Shown piece after piece: positions 1 through 11,114 of a stretch of 46,202 nt of DNA. The position numbers and the translations under genes are program-made. The stretch is from Thermoleophilaceae bacterium (lineage in GTDB: Bacteria > Actinomycetota > Thermoleophilia > Solirubrobacterales > Thermoleophilaceae), in NCBI GenBank assembly GCA_030446485.1, contig JAUJNF010000008.1, positions 70,536-116,737 on the forward strand, written 5' to 3'. The notes beneath the pieces were generated by a model. It worked only from the letters and a program-made list of their open reading frames with translations, made no database searches and was not told the origin of the DNA. Position 1 is the stretch's first letter; every line of letters begins with the position of its first letter.

Positions 1-60
1 GCTCCTCGCGCTAGCGAGAGTAGTGCCTGTGCTCCTCGCGCTAGTGCGAGTAGTGTCGCC
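1..60. repeat. Tandem repeat of a ~30-nt unit, each copy with a short hairpin
   Basis: Two copies of a unit beginning gctcctcgcgctag lie head to tail with period 30. Each can fold: ctcgc-gcta-gcgag in copy 1 and ctcgc-gctagt-gcgag in copy 2. Copy 2 ends in TAGTGT, a TANNNT -10 box ten bases before the first gene; copy 1 carries TAGTGC instead. The window starts inside this array, so its full length is unknown. Confidence 0.75.
51..56 (+). promoter_or_regulatory. -10 box TAGTGT of the cyclodeaminase-like gene
   Basis: TANNNT hexamer ending 10 nt before the ATG, with no Shine-Dalgarno in between; it is the 3' end of repeat copy 2. Probable leaderless or near-leaderless promoter. Confidence 0.4.
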
Positions 61-66
61 GCCGAC

Positions 67-1014
<948 letters not shown>

Positions 1015-1052
1015 CGAGCTGGTCGAGCGGCGCCTCGGGTGAAGCCCGCGGC

Positions 1053-1058
1053 TAGGAT
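1053..1058 (+). promoter_or_regulatory. -10 box TAGGAT, leaderless promoter of the esterase gene
   Basis: TAGGAT ends 9 nt before the GTG start. No Shine-Dalgarno is present, so transcription probably begins at or next to the start codon. Confidence 0.5.
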
Positions 1059-1067
1059 CGCTGTCCC

Positions 1068-3644
1068 GTGCGTCGCCTTCTGCCGATCGCCTTCACCCTG
1101 GCGCTGCTTGCCCTGCCCGCAGCCTCGGCCGCAGGACCCGGCTCATTGCCCACCGTCTCCTCCGGGCAGCGCCCCGGGCCGCCGCTCCTGTACGCGCCCG
1201 CACCGAACGCTCCGCAGCTCTCGGTCCAGGCGCCGTTCTCCGCTGCGCCCCTGTTGGTGTCGGGCACCGACGCCTACCGCGGCGGCGAGTACCTGTACCA
1301 GGACTACCTGTTCGACGACCACGGCGCCGACACGTCGCCGGGCGGCGGCAGCTCGGCCAAGCCGGGGCCCGACACGTTCTCCCCCTCGGCCGGCGACGTC
1401 GTGTACCCGACCGCCGAGCGCTTTGCCGCGAACGCGGCCGACCTGGTGGAGCTGCGGATCAAGCCGACGGCCGACGCCGTGGTCTACCGCATCACCCTCA
1501 ACACCGCGAAGGCCGACGACACCGCCGTCGTGGGCATCGGCATCGACACCGACCGCAGCGGCGGCGTGCCGGTGGCGTGGCCCGGCGGCGCGGGAATCAA
1601 CTCTCCCGGCCTCGACCGCTTCATCACCGCTTGGGGCACGGGCGGGAAGGTCACGAACCTGCCGGACGGCGCCGACACGGCCCTTCCACCGGGCGCGGTC
1701 ACGATCGACCAGACCACCAACCAGATGACCGTGCGCGTGCCGCGCTCGATCATGGATCCGGCCACCACCACCTGGCGCTACGTGGCCGGCGTCGGGCTGC
1801 GCTCCGGCGAGGGCTTCAAGGCGGTCGCCACCCGCGGTCAGGCCACTAGCGAGGAGCCGGCCTCGGGAAGTGCGCTCGGCTCGGCGCCGGCGGTCTTCAA
1901 CCTCGCCTTCCGCTTCGACGAGCCGACCACCAAGGAGCCGCGCGCGCCCTACACGACGTTCCCCGGGATCGGCAACTGGTTCGAGGACAAGCAGTCGCGG
2001 GCACTGGCGGGCCGAAGCACGAGCGCCCCGCCGGGCACCGGCGCCGACTTCCACGCCGACGTGGACTTCGCCAAGCTCGCCGCCGCGGCCGACGAGCAGA
2101 TGCACGCCGCGCCACAGTTCGAGCAGGCCCGCATCATGCCGTCGGGACTGGGCGTGCCCGAGGGCGTCAAGAACGGGTTCCCCGAGTTCGGCGGTCAGCT
2201 CCAGCCCTACCTGCTCACCGTCCCCACGAGCTACCGGCCGGGCCAGCCCGCGGGCCTGACCTTCTCGCTCCACTCGCTGGGCGGCACCTACACCCAGTAC
2301 TCGGTGTTCTCTCCGAACCAGCAGCGCCAGTTCGGTGAGCAGCGCGGCAACTTCGTGGTCACGACGCTCGGCCGCGGGTCCGACGGCTGGTACACGGGTG
2401 AGGCCGAGGCCGACTTCTTCGAGGCCTGGGCCGACGTGGCCCGCCATTTCGACCTCGACCCCGAGCGGGTGTCGCTCACCGGCTACTCGATGGGCGGCTA
2501 CGGCACCTACAAGCTCGGCGCCCAGTACCCGGACCTCTTCTCCAACGCCTTCACGACGGTGGGCCCGCCCGGGCTCGGCATCTGGCCGGTGGCGACTCCC
2601 CCGAGCGGCGGCCAGGACACGCTGTCCAACCTCCTGCTCGAGAACGTCCGCTCGGTTCCGTTCCTCAACTGGGTGGCGGCCCAGGACCAGCTGGTGCCCT
2701 ACCCGGGACCGCTCGAGCAGCAGACCGGCCGTCTCCGTGGCCGCGGGTTCGACACCCTGGGGCTGCGGAGCACCCTCGAGACCTTCCAGGGCGATCACTT
2801 CACGCTCACCATCCTCGACGAGTGGGGCGCCGCCCGCGACTTCCTCGGCGACGTGCGGGTCACGCGCGACCCGGGCAGGGTGGACTACGCGCTGCTGCCG
2901 GCCGCTGACAGGCCGCAGCTCGGGCTCGTGCACGACCACGCGTACTGGGTCTCTGCGCTGCGGGCGCGCGACACGGGCGGCAACCCCGAGACCGATCCGG
3001 CCACGTGCCCGCCCGCGGGCGGCCGCCCACCGCGGGCCGAGATCAGCGCTCGCAGCCTGGCGTTCGGCGAGGGGGACCCGACGCTGCGGCGAGTCGACAC
3101 GGTCGGTGCGACCGGACGTCCCGAGCCCAGTCAGATCCAGGGCACGGAGTGGGCGTCGGTACCCCGCGTCCCGGCCAGCAACGGCCTGACGCTCAACCTC
3201 GAGAACATGGCCGCCGCCACGATCAGCGGGCGGCGCGCGCGCCTCGACGGAGCCAGGCCGCTCCGGGTGCGTTTGGTGAGCGACGGCGCGTCCGCCGTGC
3301 GCCTGAACCTGCCGCTGCCGAAGGGTGCCCGTGTGCGGCGCATCGAGGGCGGGCCGCTTGGGGCCTCGGCGGCCGGAACGAGCAGCGCGGCTCCGGAGGT
3401 GGCGCTCAGCCGGCGGCGCGCGGTGTTCACCGTCGCGGCCGGCACGCGGGAGTACGAGATCTCGGCACCGGCCCGCACCGGCAAGCCCGGCCGCGGGCGG
3501 CCGGGGCGCGGCCCGCGCGCCCGCCCCCGCGGCGGCCCGCGGAGCCGCCCACGCGGCGGCTCTCGGTGCGCGAAGCAGCGCAACGAGCAGCGCCGCTCGC
3601 AGCGCGACCGGCAGCAGTGCGGTCGCGTTCGCGTCAGCCGCTAG
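1068..3644 (+). CDS. Secreted alpha/beta-hydrolase (esterase/prolyl-oligopeptidase-like)
   Basis: An 858-residue exported protein. Residues 1-22 form a signal peptide (MRRLLPIAFTLALLALPAAS, then A-x-A). About 380 residues of beta-rich region lacking a recognised catalytic motif follow. The hydrolase domain, around 380-620, has the nucleophile elbow GYSMGGYG (Ser of GxSxG) and a late GDHFTLTI that supplies the probable catalytic His; the Asp may be that of AAQDQLVP. The layout resembles esterases related to PHB depolymerases and S9 peptidases. The last ~60 residues are an Arg/Gly/Pro tail with two Cys. The GTG start is chosen because the signal peptide begins there and a -10 box sits 9 nt upstream. 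Substrate unknown; a polyester or peptide ester is plausible. Confidence 0.8.
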   Translation: MRRLLPIAFTLALLALPAASAAGPGSLPTVSSGQRPGPPLLYAPAPNAPQLSVQAPFSAAPLLVSGTDAYRGGEYLYQDYLFDDHGADTSPGGGSSAKPGPDTFSPSAGDVVYPTAERFAANAADLVELRIKPTADAVVYRITLNTAKADDTAVVGIGIDTDRSGGVPVAWPGGAGINSPGLDRFITAWGTGGKVTNLPDGADTALPPGAVTIDQTTNQMTVRVPRSIMDPATTTWRYVAGVGLRSGEGFKAVATRGQATSEEPASGSALGSAPAVFNLAFRFDEPTTKEPRAPYTTFPGIGNWFEDKQSRALAGRSTSAPPGTGADFHADVDFAKLAAAADEQMHAAPQFEQARIMPSGLGVPEGVKNGFPEFGGQLQPYLLTVPTSYRPGQPAGLTFSLHSLGGTYTQYSVFSPNQQRQFGEQRGNFVVTTLGRGSDGWYTGEAEADFFEAWADVARHFDLDPERVSLTGYSMGGYGTYKLGAQYPDLFSNAFTTVGPPGLGIWPVATPPSGGQDTLSNLLLENVRSVPFLNWVAAQDQLVPYPGPLEQQTGRLRGRGFDTLGLRSTLETFQGDHFTLTILDEWGAARDFLGDVRVTRDPGRVDYALLPAADRPQLGLVHDHAYWVSALRARDTGGNPETDPATCPPAGGRPPRAEISARSLAFGEGDPTLRRVDTVGATGRPEPSQIQGTEWASVPRVPASNGLTLNLENMAAATISGRRARLDGARPLRVRLVSDGASAVRLNLPLPKGARVRRIEGGPLGASAAGTSSAAPEVALSRRRAVFTVAAGTREYEISAPARTGKPGRGRPGRGPRARPRGGPRSRPRGGSRCAKQRNEQRRSQRDRQQCGRVRVSR

Positions 3645-3649
3645 TTCCT

Positions 3650-3698
3650 CTCGGGCACAAACCGGCCAGCGCGCCTCGCACCGGCCGGCGTGCCCGAG
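3650..3698 (+). terminator. Nested hairpin after the esterase gene
   Basis: A 9-bp outer stem (ctcgggcac with gtgcccgag) encloses a 6-bp stem (ccggcc with ggccgg). It begins 6 nt after the esterase stop codon. There is no T-run, so it may act as a GC-rich, factor-assisted terminator or as 3'-end protection. Confidence 0.5.
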
Positions 3699-3781
3699 AA
3701 CATGTCGGAACTTGCAACAAGCGCGCGGATGCCGTCACCCTCCCGAGCAGGTGCCCTGACCGCGTGGCACGTTTCTGTTCT

Positions 3782-3984
3782 TGATCGACCTGATCCGGCC
3801 GGAGGACCTGCGGCTTCTGTGCACGCTGGCCGCGTCCGTCCTGCTTCTTCCTCGAGACCGGCTACTTCGGTAGTCGCGCGGGTGGCGTCTCTGCTCCTGC
3901 TGATGGGGGATGATCGCCATCGGGCTCGGCCTGAACCGGCTGGCGGGTCGCCTCCGCGCGCGCCGAACGGGCGCGACGACCTGA
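3782..3984 (+). pseudogene. Possible small membrane protein gene broken by frameshifts
   Basis: No intact gene spans this stretch, but pieces in different frames read like one small membrane protein: LIDLIRPEDLRLLCTLAASV, then LETGYFGSRAGGVS, then SLLLLMG, then MIAIGLGLNRLAGRLRARR up to a stop. Joined, they would make about 70 residues with two hydrophobic segments and a basic end. At least three shifts are needed, one at a run of five G. This could be decay, or sequencing error of the type seen in the neighbouring carboxylase gene. No family is recognised, and the reconstruction is inference from hydrophobic pattern only. Confidence 0.3.
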
Positions 3985-3988
3985 CGCG

Positions 3989-5567
3989 CTACAGCGGAAT
4001 GTTGCCGTGCTTGCGCTTCGGTCCGGCCACGCGCTTGGTCTGCAGCGTCTCGAGGGCCCGGATCAGCTTCGGGCGCGTCTCGTGCGGCACGATCACGTCG
4101 TCGAGGTAGCCGCGCTCGGCCGCCGAGTAGGGATTGGCGAAGCGCGCCTTGTAGTCGGACATCAGCTTCTGGCGCCGCTCCTCGGGCGTGGGCGACTGTG
4201 CGATGTCTCGCCGGTAGATGATGTTCACCGCCCCTCGGGGCCCATCACCGCCACCTCCGAGGTCGGCCACGCGAAGTTGAAGTCGGCCAGCATGTGCTTG
4301 GAGTTCATGACGTCGTAGGCGCCGCCGTAGGCCTTGCGGGTGACCACCGTGAGCTTCGGCACCGTGGCTTCGGTGAAGGCGTACAGCAGCTTCGCGCCGT
4401 GGCGAATGATGCCGCCCCACTCCTGGCTCGTGCCGGGCAGGAACCCGGGCACGTCGCAGAAGGTGAGCAGCGGGATGTTGTAGGCGTCGCAGAAGCGCAC
4501 GAAGCGCGCGCCCTTCACCGAGGCGTCGATGTCGAGCACGCCGGCGAGCTGCGCGGGCTGGTTGCCCACCACGCCGATCGCGTGCCCGTTCAGGCGCGAA
4601 AAGCCCACGATCAGGTTCTTGGCGTAGTGCTCGTGCACCTCGAAGAAATCGCCGTCATCGACGATGAGCCGAACGACGTCGCGCATGTCGTAGGGCTTGT
4701 TCGGGTTGTCGGGCACCACCGTGTCGAGTTGAAGGTCCATGCGCTCGGGGTCGTCGCCGGTCTCCACCCGCGGGGGCGTCTCGAGGTTGTTCTGCGGGAT
4801 GAACGACATCAGGTAGCGCACGTCCTCGAGGCACGTGTCCTCGTCGTCGGCGGCGAAGTGGGCGACGCCCGACTTGGTGTTGTGGCTCATCGCCCCGCCG
4901 AGGTCCTCGAACGTCGACTCCTCGCCGGTCACGGTCTTGATCACGTCGGGACCGGTGATGAACATGTGCGAGGTTTCCTTCACCATGAAGATGAAGTCCG
5001 TGATCGCCGGCGAGTAGACGGCGCCGCCCGCGCACGGCCCCATGATCAGCGAGATCTGGGGATCACGCCGGAGCACTGCACGTTGCGCACGAACACGTCG
5101 CCGTAGGCCCCGAGCGACACGACGCCCTCCTGGATGCGCGCGCCGCCCGAGTCGTTGATGCCGATCACCGGGCAGCCGATCTTGGCCGCCAGGTCCATGA
5201 CCTTGCACATCTTCTCGGCCATCACCTCGCCGAGGGAGCCGCCGAACACCGTGAAGTCCTGGGAGAAGACGCACACCGGCCGCCCGTCGATCAGGCCGTG
5301 ACCGGTGACCACGGCGTCGCCCCACGGCCGGTTCTTCTGCATGTCGAAGTCGTGCGTTCGGTGGCGCACGAACGTGTCCAGCTCTTGGAAGGACCCGGGG
5401 TCGAGCAGCTTGTCGATGCGCTCGCGGGCGGTCAACTTGCCGCGCGCGTGCTGCTTCTCGATGGCGGCGTCCGAGGCCGAGTGCACGGCGGCGTGGCGCA
5501 GCTCCTCGAGCTGGGCGAGCTTCTCCTCGTAGGTCTCGGGCACCTTGGCGCGCATCGGGGCGGGCAT
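3989..5567 (-). CDS. pccB: Propionyl-CoA carboxylase beta chain (carboxyltransferase), two frameshifts
   Basis: The biotin-dependent acyl-CoA carboxylase carboxyltransferase subunit transfers CO2 from biotin to propionyl- (or acetyl-) CoA, giving methylmalonyl-CoA. The protein is split over three frames: residues to NVQCSGVIP, then [18 protein letters not shown] to VAVMGPEG, then [10 protein letters not shown] to the C-terminus KHGNIPL. Each junction needs one added base, in CCCC at 5058-5061 and GGGG at 4231-4234 (coding-strand sense). With both repaired the length is 526 residues, exactly the family norm, and all conserved blocks are present ([42 protein letters not shown]). Sequencing error is therefore likelier than decay. 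The biotinylated alpha chain is not in the window. The start is MPAPMRAK; a second ATG four codons on is an alternative. Confidence 0.88.
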
Positions 5568-5571
5568 TCTA
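5566..5571 (-). promoter_or_regulatory. -10 box TAGAAT overlapping the pccB start
   Basis: On the minus strand TAGAAT runs into the first ATG (TAGAATG). If it is the -10 box, transcription would begin near the second in-frame ATG, 12 nt further on, giving a leaderless message starting at MRAKVPE. Confidence 0.35.
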
Positions 5572-5600
5572 GGAGTCGGCCGACCGCGGCAGGCGGGCGG

Positions 5601-5606
5601 TAGCCT
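5601..5606 (+). promoter_or_regulatory. -10 box TAGCCT, leaderless promoter of the MNT/HEPN pair
   Basis: TAGCCT ends 9 nt before the ATG and no Shine-Dalgarno intervenes. It lies back to back with the pccB promoter, making a compact divergent promoter. Confidence 0.5.
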
Positions 5607-5615
5607 CGAGAGCCC

Positions 5616-5978
5616 ATGCCGTCGCTCGCCGAGGCATCCCTGACCGAGACGGAGGCGCGGATGCTTGCCCACTTCGTGGGCCGGTTGCGCGAGGAGCTCG
5701 ATGTCGAGGCCGTCTGGCTCTATGGCTCCCGAGCTCGCGGGGAGGCCGTCCACTCCGAGTCCGACGTCGACGTCCTGGTGCTCGCGCGCGACCGGCGGCG
5801 CGATCGCCAGCGGGTCTGGGAGCTCATGTACGAGGCGGCCGGAGCCGAGGGCGCCAACCCGGGCTTCTTCTCGCCGCAGGTGTGGGATCTCGAGTGGCTC
5901 GCCAACCGCCGCGCGATCGACTCGTTCTTCCTGCGCGAGGTGGAGCGGGACAGGATCGTGCTGTACGAACGTCCATGA
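5616..5978 (+). CDS. MNT-domain nucleotidyltransferase (MntA-like antitoxin)
   Basis: A 120-residue minimal nucleotidyltransferase. The hallmark pattern GSRARGE followed by SDVDVLVLA (about residues 37-57) gives the GSxxxGxxxxxSDxD catalytic signature of the polymerase-beta fold. In MNT/HEPN toxin-antitoxin pairs the MNT protein neutralises the HEPN RNase, in studied cases by adding AMP groups to it. Here the stop overlaps the start of the HEPN gene (ATGA), the standard arrangement for the pair. Both metal-binding Asp residues are present, so an active enzyme is expected. Role as antitoxin is inferred from family and pairing. Confidence 0.85.
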   Translation: MPSLAEASLTETEARMLAHFVGRLREELDVEAVWLYGSRARGEAVHSESDVDVLVLARDRRRDRQRVWELMYEAAGAEGANPGFFSPQVWDLEWLANRRAIDSFFLREVERDRIVLYERP

Positions 5979-6352
5979 GCCCGCGGTCGGAGGAGTTCAT
6001 GGCCCAGGCGCGAGAGCGCCTGGCCGGGGCCCGGGGAGCGCTGAGCGGTGGTCACAACGCGACCGCCGTAAGCGAGGCCTACTACGCGATGCTGTACGCC
6101 GTTCGGGCCGCTCTGAGCGAGGAGGACCTGTACGGCCGGACGCACGGCGGCCTCTGGGCGCTCTTCCATCAGACCTTCGTCGCCACCGAGCGCTTCGACG
6201 TCGAACTGCACGCATTGGCCCACGCGATCCAGGCCGAACGGGAGGGGGTCGACTACGGGGCGCGCGCGGTGGAGGTGGAACAGGCGGAGCGGATAGTGGA
6301 CGTGGCCGGGCGCTTCGTTGCGGCCGTTGAGCGAATGCTCGAGCCGCGCTGA
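5975..6352 (+). CDS. HEPN-domain protein (MNT-partner toxin-like)
   Basis: A 125-residue, all-helical HEPN protein of the UPF0332/COG1895-2250 type. Marker segments are [17 protein letters not shown] (about 30-46) and [15 protein letters not shown] (about 54-68); the latter matches the RSHSG-type block of this subfamily. The canonical Rx4-6H RNase motif of the DUF86 branch is not seen, so nuclease activity is uncertain. The ATG overlaps the MNT stop codon by four bases, so the two are translationally coupled. Some relatives assist nucleotidyltransferases as plain partners rather than toxins. Confidence 0.8.
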   Translation: MSPRSEEFMAQARERLAGARGALSGGHNATAVSEAYYAMLYAVRAALSEEDLYGRTHGGLWALFHQTFVATERFDVELHALAHAIQAEREGVDYGARAVEVEQAERIVDVAGRFVAAVERMLEPR

Positions 6353-6420
6353 CCGCGCGAGCCGTGGCTCATGAGGCTGGCCAAGGTGTCCGCGGCCGGG
6401 CCAGCGGGTAAGGGGAGTAG

Positions 6421-7185
6421 GTGCCCGAGGCCCTCGACACCTACTTCGAATGGCACGGCAACGACGTGGTCGATCGCGAAGGCGAGCTGATCGGACGCCT
6501 CGAGCGCCTCTACCTCGACCGCGAGTCCGACCGCCCGAAGTGGGCGCAGGTCTCTGCGGGTGCGTTCGGGGGCAGCCCGATGATCGCGCCTGTCGAGGGT
6601 GCGGTCGTCGACGGCGACCGGCTGCAGCTTCCCTTCGACAAGCAGGCGGTGTGGGACGCTCCCGCACCCGATTCCCCGGGCAAGCCCCAGCCGGCCCTCG
6701 AGGGACGTCTCTTCGCGCACTACGGACTCGCGCCTGAGGGTGCTGCGCCGCCGGCCGAGACCACTTCAGGAGGCGCCGAGGCCTCTCCTGCGCCTCCGGT
6801 CGATGGCGTCGACGACGTGACCGTCACGCGCTCGGAGGAGGAGATAGACATCGCCGTGGCCCGCCGGCCGCGCGAGCGCGTACGGGTGGTCAAGGAGATC
6901 GTCACCGAAGAGGTCACGCGGACGATCCCGGTGCGCCGCGAGGAGCTGCGCCTGGTGCACGAGGCGGCTGACCCTTCGGATCCCGGATCACCCGCGGCCT
7001 CCGACTTCACTCCGGGCGAGCCCTACTTCGTGACGCTGATGGAGGAGGAGGTGGTGATCGAGAAGCGCATCGTGCCGCGCGAGCGCGTGCGCGTCTACAA
7101 GGAGACGGTCACCGAGCAGCGCGAGGTGTCCGAGGAGCTGCGCAAGGAGCAGGTGGAGGTCGTGGAGGGCGTCACCCCCCGCTGA
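6421..7185 (+). CDS. PRC-barrel and DUF2382 (YsnF/AvaK-type) stress protein
   Basis: A 254-residue protein. Residues 1-75 look like a PRC-barrel (EWHGNDVVDREGELIGRLER, then KWAQVSAGAFGG), a fold found in RimM and photosynthetic reaction centre H. The C-terminal half is DUF2382: two amphipathic, heavily charged repeats, EEIDIAVARRPRERVRVVKE and EEVVIEKRIVPRERVRVYKE, each with a following EE(V)TRTIPV or QREVSEEL strand. Such proteins are common in desiccation- or oxidation-tolerant bacteria and are linked to general stress, but no biochemical role is established. The GTG start follows an aggggag Shine-Dalgarno. A short Pro/Ala/Glu linker joins the domains. Confidence 0.82.
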   Translation: MPEALDTYFEWHGNDVVDREGELIGRLERLYLDRESDRPKWAQVSAGAFGGSPMIAPVEGAVVDGDRLQLPFDKQAVWDAPAPDSPGKPQPALEGRLFAHYGLAPEGAAPPAETTSGGAEASPAPPVDGVDDVTVTRSEEEIDIAVARRPRERVRVVKEIVTEEVTRTIPVRREELRLVHEAADPSDPGSPAASDFTPGEPYFVTLMEEEVVIEKRIVPRERVRVYKETVTEQREVSEELRKEQVEVVEGVTPR

Positions 7186-7187
7186 GC

Positions 7188-7204
7188 GGGCGCCTGCGGC
7201 GCCC
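7188..7204. terminator. Bidirectional hairpin between convergent genes
   Basis: A perfect 7-bp stem, gggcgcc-tgc-ggcgccc, sits immediately after the PRC-barrel gene stop and before the end of the converging mutase gene. There is no T-run. Confidence 0.55.
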
Positions 7205-7241
7205 CCGGCCACGTATCGCCCGTCCCCCGGACCCCTCGGGC

Positions 7242-8861
<1,620 letters not shown>

Positions 8862-8872
8862 GGGCCAGGCGA

Positions 8873-8878
8873 AGGATA
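8873..8878 (-). promoter_or_regulatory. Possible -10 box TATCCT of the mutase gene
   Basis: TATCCT on the minus strand ends 11 nt before the chosen ATG, with no clear Shine-Dalgarno. Confidence 0.35.
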
Positions 8879-8958
8879 CGGCGGCCGGAATCCGCGGACG
8901 GCTGAGTCGGTACTGTCCGCTTCCCCTCGACCACCCCTCGCCACCGGGAGAGATCGCC

Positions 8959-10317
8959 ATGAGCCACCACGAGCACCACGCCGGCCCCGGCTACGCCTCG
9001 CCCGAGGTCGCTCGCCAGCAGCCGCCCGAGACCGAGATCTACGTGGCCTGCCTGTACGAGGGCACCGGCATCCAGGAGCCCGACTTCATCGCGGTGGTCG
9101 ACGTCGACCGGGAGTCCGACACCTTCAGCCAGATCGTGCACCGGACCCCCATGCCCAACGTCGGGGACGAGCTGCACCACTTCGGCTTCAACGCCTGCTC
9201 CTCCGCGTGCCACTCGGAGCTCTCACGGGACACGCTGATCGTGCCGGGCATCCGCTCGTCGCGCATCCACATCCTCGACATCTCGGACCGCCGCCGGCCC
9301 GAGATCACCAAGGTGATCGAGCCGGAGGAGATCAAGGCGAAGACCGGCTACTCGGGCCCTCACACCGTGCACTGCATGCCCGGCGACATCGTGACCGTGT
9401 CCATGCTCGGGAACGAGAACGGCGACCTGCCCGGCGGCTTCATGGTGCTGGACGCCAGGGACTTCTCGGTGCTCGGGCGCTGGGAGGACGAGAAGAACGG
9501 CCAGGAGCTGATGTACGACTTCTGGTACCAGCCGCGGCAGAACACGCTGGTGTCCTCGGAGTGGGCGGCGCCCAACGTCTTCGGGCCGGGCTTCAACCCC
9601 GAGGAGGTGGCGCTCGGCAAGTACGGCCGGCGGCTCCACTTCTGGGACCTCGAGAGCAAGACCAAGACCCAGACCGTCGATCTCGGTGACGACGGCCTCA
9701 TCCCGCTGGAGATCCGCTGGCGGCACGATCCGGCCGCGGCCAACGGGTTCGTCGGCGCCACGCTCTCGAGCAACATCATCCACTTCGAGAAGGACGACGG
9801 GCTGTGGGGCGCCCACACGGTGATCGACGTGCCCAACGAGGAGCTCGAGGGCTGGCCGCTGCCCGGCGGCGTGCCGGGGCTGATCACCGACCTGGTGCTC
9901 GGGATGAACGACCGTGACCTGTTCTTCTCCAACTGGCTGCACGGCGACCTGCGCCACTACGACGTATCGGATCCGCACAACCCCGAGCTCAGGTCACAGG
10001 TGTGGCTCGGCGGGCTGCTCGGCCGCGACGGCGGGCACCCCAAGGCCGACGGACCGCTGAACGGCGGACCGCAGATGCTTCAGCACTCGCTCGACGGCGA
10101 GCGCGTGTACGTGACCAACTCGCTGTACTCGAGCTGGGACAACCAGTTCTATCCCGACCTGCGCGGTTGGCTCGTGAAGCTCGACCGCCAGGAGGACGGC
10201 AGCTTCGCGGTGGACCCGGAGTTCTACGTGGACTTCACGAAGCTCGACACCGGGGCCGCGCGCCCGCACGAGGTGCACCTGCCGGGCGGGGACTGTACGA
10301 CCGAGATCTTCCAGTAG
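8959..10317 (+). CDS. Methanethiol oxidase / selenium-binding protein (SELENBP1) family
   Basis: A 452-residue member of the 56-kDa selenium-binding protein family, whose studied bacterial and human members oxidise methanethiol to formaldehyde, hydrogen peroxide and sulfide with copper. It spans the full family length. Landmarks are [11 protein letters not shown] (early Cys pair), [25 protein letters not shown] and the C-terminal [18 protein letters not shown]; the repeated His residues are the expected metal ligands of the seven-bladed propeller. No signal peptide is visible, so a cytoplasmic location is likely. The ATG follows a gggagag Shine-Dalgarno. A TACTGT box about 45 nt upstream may be its promoter. 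The nearby selA and selB may be coincidental, because this family does not need selenocysteine. Confidence 0.88.
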   Translation: MSHHEHHAGPGYASPEVARQQPPETEIYVACLYEGTGIQEPDFIAVVDVDRESDTFSQIVHRTPMPNVGDELHHFGFNACSSACHSELSRDTLIVPGIRSSRIHILDISDRRRPEITKVIEPEEIKAKTGYSGPHTVHCMPGDIVTVSMLGNENGDLPGGFMVLDARDFSVLGRWEDEKNGQELMYDFWYQPRQNTLVSSEWAAPNVFGPGFNPEEVALGKYGRRLHFWDLESKTKTQTVDLGDDGLIPLEIRWRHDPAAANGFVGATLSSNIIHFEKDDGLWGAHTVIDVPNEELEGWPLPGGVPGLITDLVLGMNDRDLFFSNWLHGDLRHYDVSDPHNPELRSQVWLGGLLGRDGGHPKADGPLNGGPQMLQHSLDGERVYVTNSLYSSWDNQFYPDLRGWLVKLDRQEDGSFAVDPEFYVDFTKLDTGAARPHEVHLPGGDCTTEIFQ

Positions 10318-10328
10318 GGCGTCTTCGT

Positions 10329-10347
10329 CAGGCGGTTCATCCGCCTG
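10329..10347 (+). terminator. Hairpin after the methanethiol-oxidase-like gene
   Basis: A 7-bp stem, caggcgg-ttcat-ccgcctg, begins 12 nt after the stop codon. It has no T-run. Confidence 0.4.
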
Positions 10348-10449
10348 CGGTCATCCCGTAGTCCCTCGTGCGCGTTGTCCCGTACGGGGATTGAGAACCC
10401 GTGCAACGGGCACGAACAAGGTTCGCTTCCGATCGAAGGAGACTTTTCG

Positions 10450-11028
10450 ATGGCCACGATGACGACGAGCGACACGCTCGCCAATACGGTTCGCGCCGCG
10501 CACGACTGGGGCCTCGCCAGCTGGCTGGGCGGCAGCATGTTCGGCAAGTTCGCGATGAACCCCGCGCTCGCGGGCATCAGCGACAAGTCGGAGCGCGGCA
10601 AGGTGCTGAACGCCGCCTGGAACGGCTACAACGCGATCAACGCGGTGTCGCTCGGCGCGGTCACCATCGGCTGGATCGGCGCCCGCTTCACCGAGGCGAA
10701 GCCCGGCAACCTGTCGGGGAACGAGCAGTCCCTGGCCCTCGCCAAGGACGTGCTGGTGATGGGAGCCGTGGGCACCGGAGTGGCCAACGGCATGCAGGGT
10801 GCCCGCCTGGCCAAGCAGGCGCCGGAGGGCGCCGTGCCGATCGAGCGCGGCAACGTGCCGGCTCCCGAGACGCCGCCGGAGGCCGCGAAGCTCCAGCGCA
10901 GCATCAACCTGCTCGGCACGCTCAACATCGCGTTCGGGGTGGGCATCGTCGTCGTGAACGCGATCCTCGCGCAGCAGAACCACAGCCGCCCGCCGGCCAA
11001 GCGCGCGCTGTTCCGCAGGGCCGGGTAA
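10450..11028 (+). CDS. Conserved hypothetical membrane protein
   Basis: A 192-residue protein I cannot place in a named family. It has hydrophobic stretches at about 58-78 (NAVSLGAVTIGWIGARF), 97-115 (AKDVLVMGAVGTGVANGM) and 156-178 (INLLGTLNIAFGVGIVVVNA), consistent with three or four membrane helices. A short polar Pro-rich loop precedes the last helix and the C-terminus is basic (RPPAKRALFRRAG). The ATG has a good Shine-Dalgarno (gaaggag), and the ~130-nt upstream region shows only small palindromes (cccgtacggg; cccgtgcaacggg). It stands alone between terminator-like hairpins. Confidence 0.7.
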   Translation: MATMTTSDTLANTVRAAHDWGLASWLGGSMFGKFAMNPALAGISDKSERGKVLNAAWNGYNAINAVSLGAVTIGWIGARFTEAKPGNLSGNEQSLALAKDVLVMGAVGTGVANGMQGARLAKQAPEGAVPIERGNVPAPETPPEAAKLQRSINLLGTLNIAFGVGIVVVNAILAQQNHSRPPAKRALFRRAG

Positions 11029-11048
11029 CGGGCGGCTCTTGGCATCCG

Positions 11049-11076
11049 ACGCCCCGCCCGGCCGCGGGCGGGGCGT
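11049..11076. terminator. Strong hairpin between the membrane protein gene and moaDE
   Basis: A perfect 12-bp stem (acgccccgcccg with its complement) closes on a GCCG tetraloop, 20 nt after the stop codon. The downstream side has gtgtgg rather than a T-run. Confidence 0.65.
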
Positions 11077-11101
11077 GTGGATCGCCCCCGCGGTGACCAC
11101 T

Positions 11102-11107
11102 TAGCAT
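11102..11107 (+). promoter_or_regulatory. -10 box TAGCAT, leaderless promoter of moaDE-selA-selB
   Basis: TAGCAT ends 7 nt before the GTG start of the moaD-moaE fusion, with only ccggggg-type sequence between. Because the three genes overlap, this probably drives all of them. Confidence 0.5.
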
Positions 11108-11114
11108 TCCGGGG

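Noticed and set aside
1143..2939. Long minus-strand open frame opposite the esterase gene
   Set aside because: It is antisense to a gene with signal peptide and catalytic motif; its Val/Gly/Arg/His-rich text is typical of a GC-rich shadow frame.
4225..5062. Stop codons inside pccB and nrdJ as possible selenocysteine UGA codons, given selA/selB nearby
   Set aside because: The reading frame changes at each break; in-frame reading past the stop does not recover the family sequence, while adding one base does.
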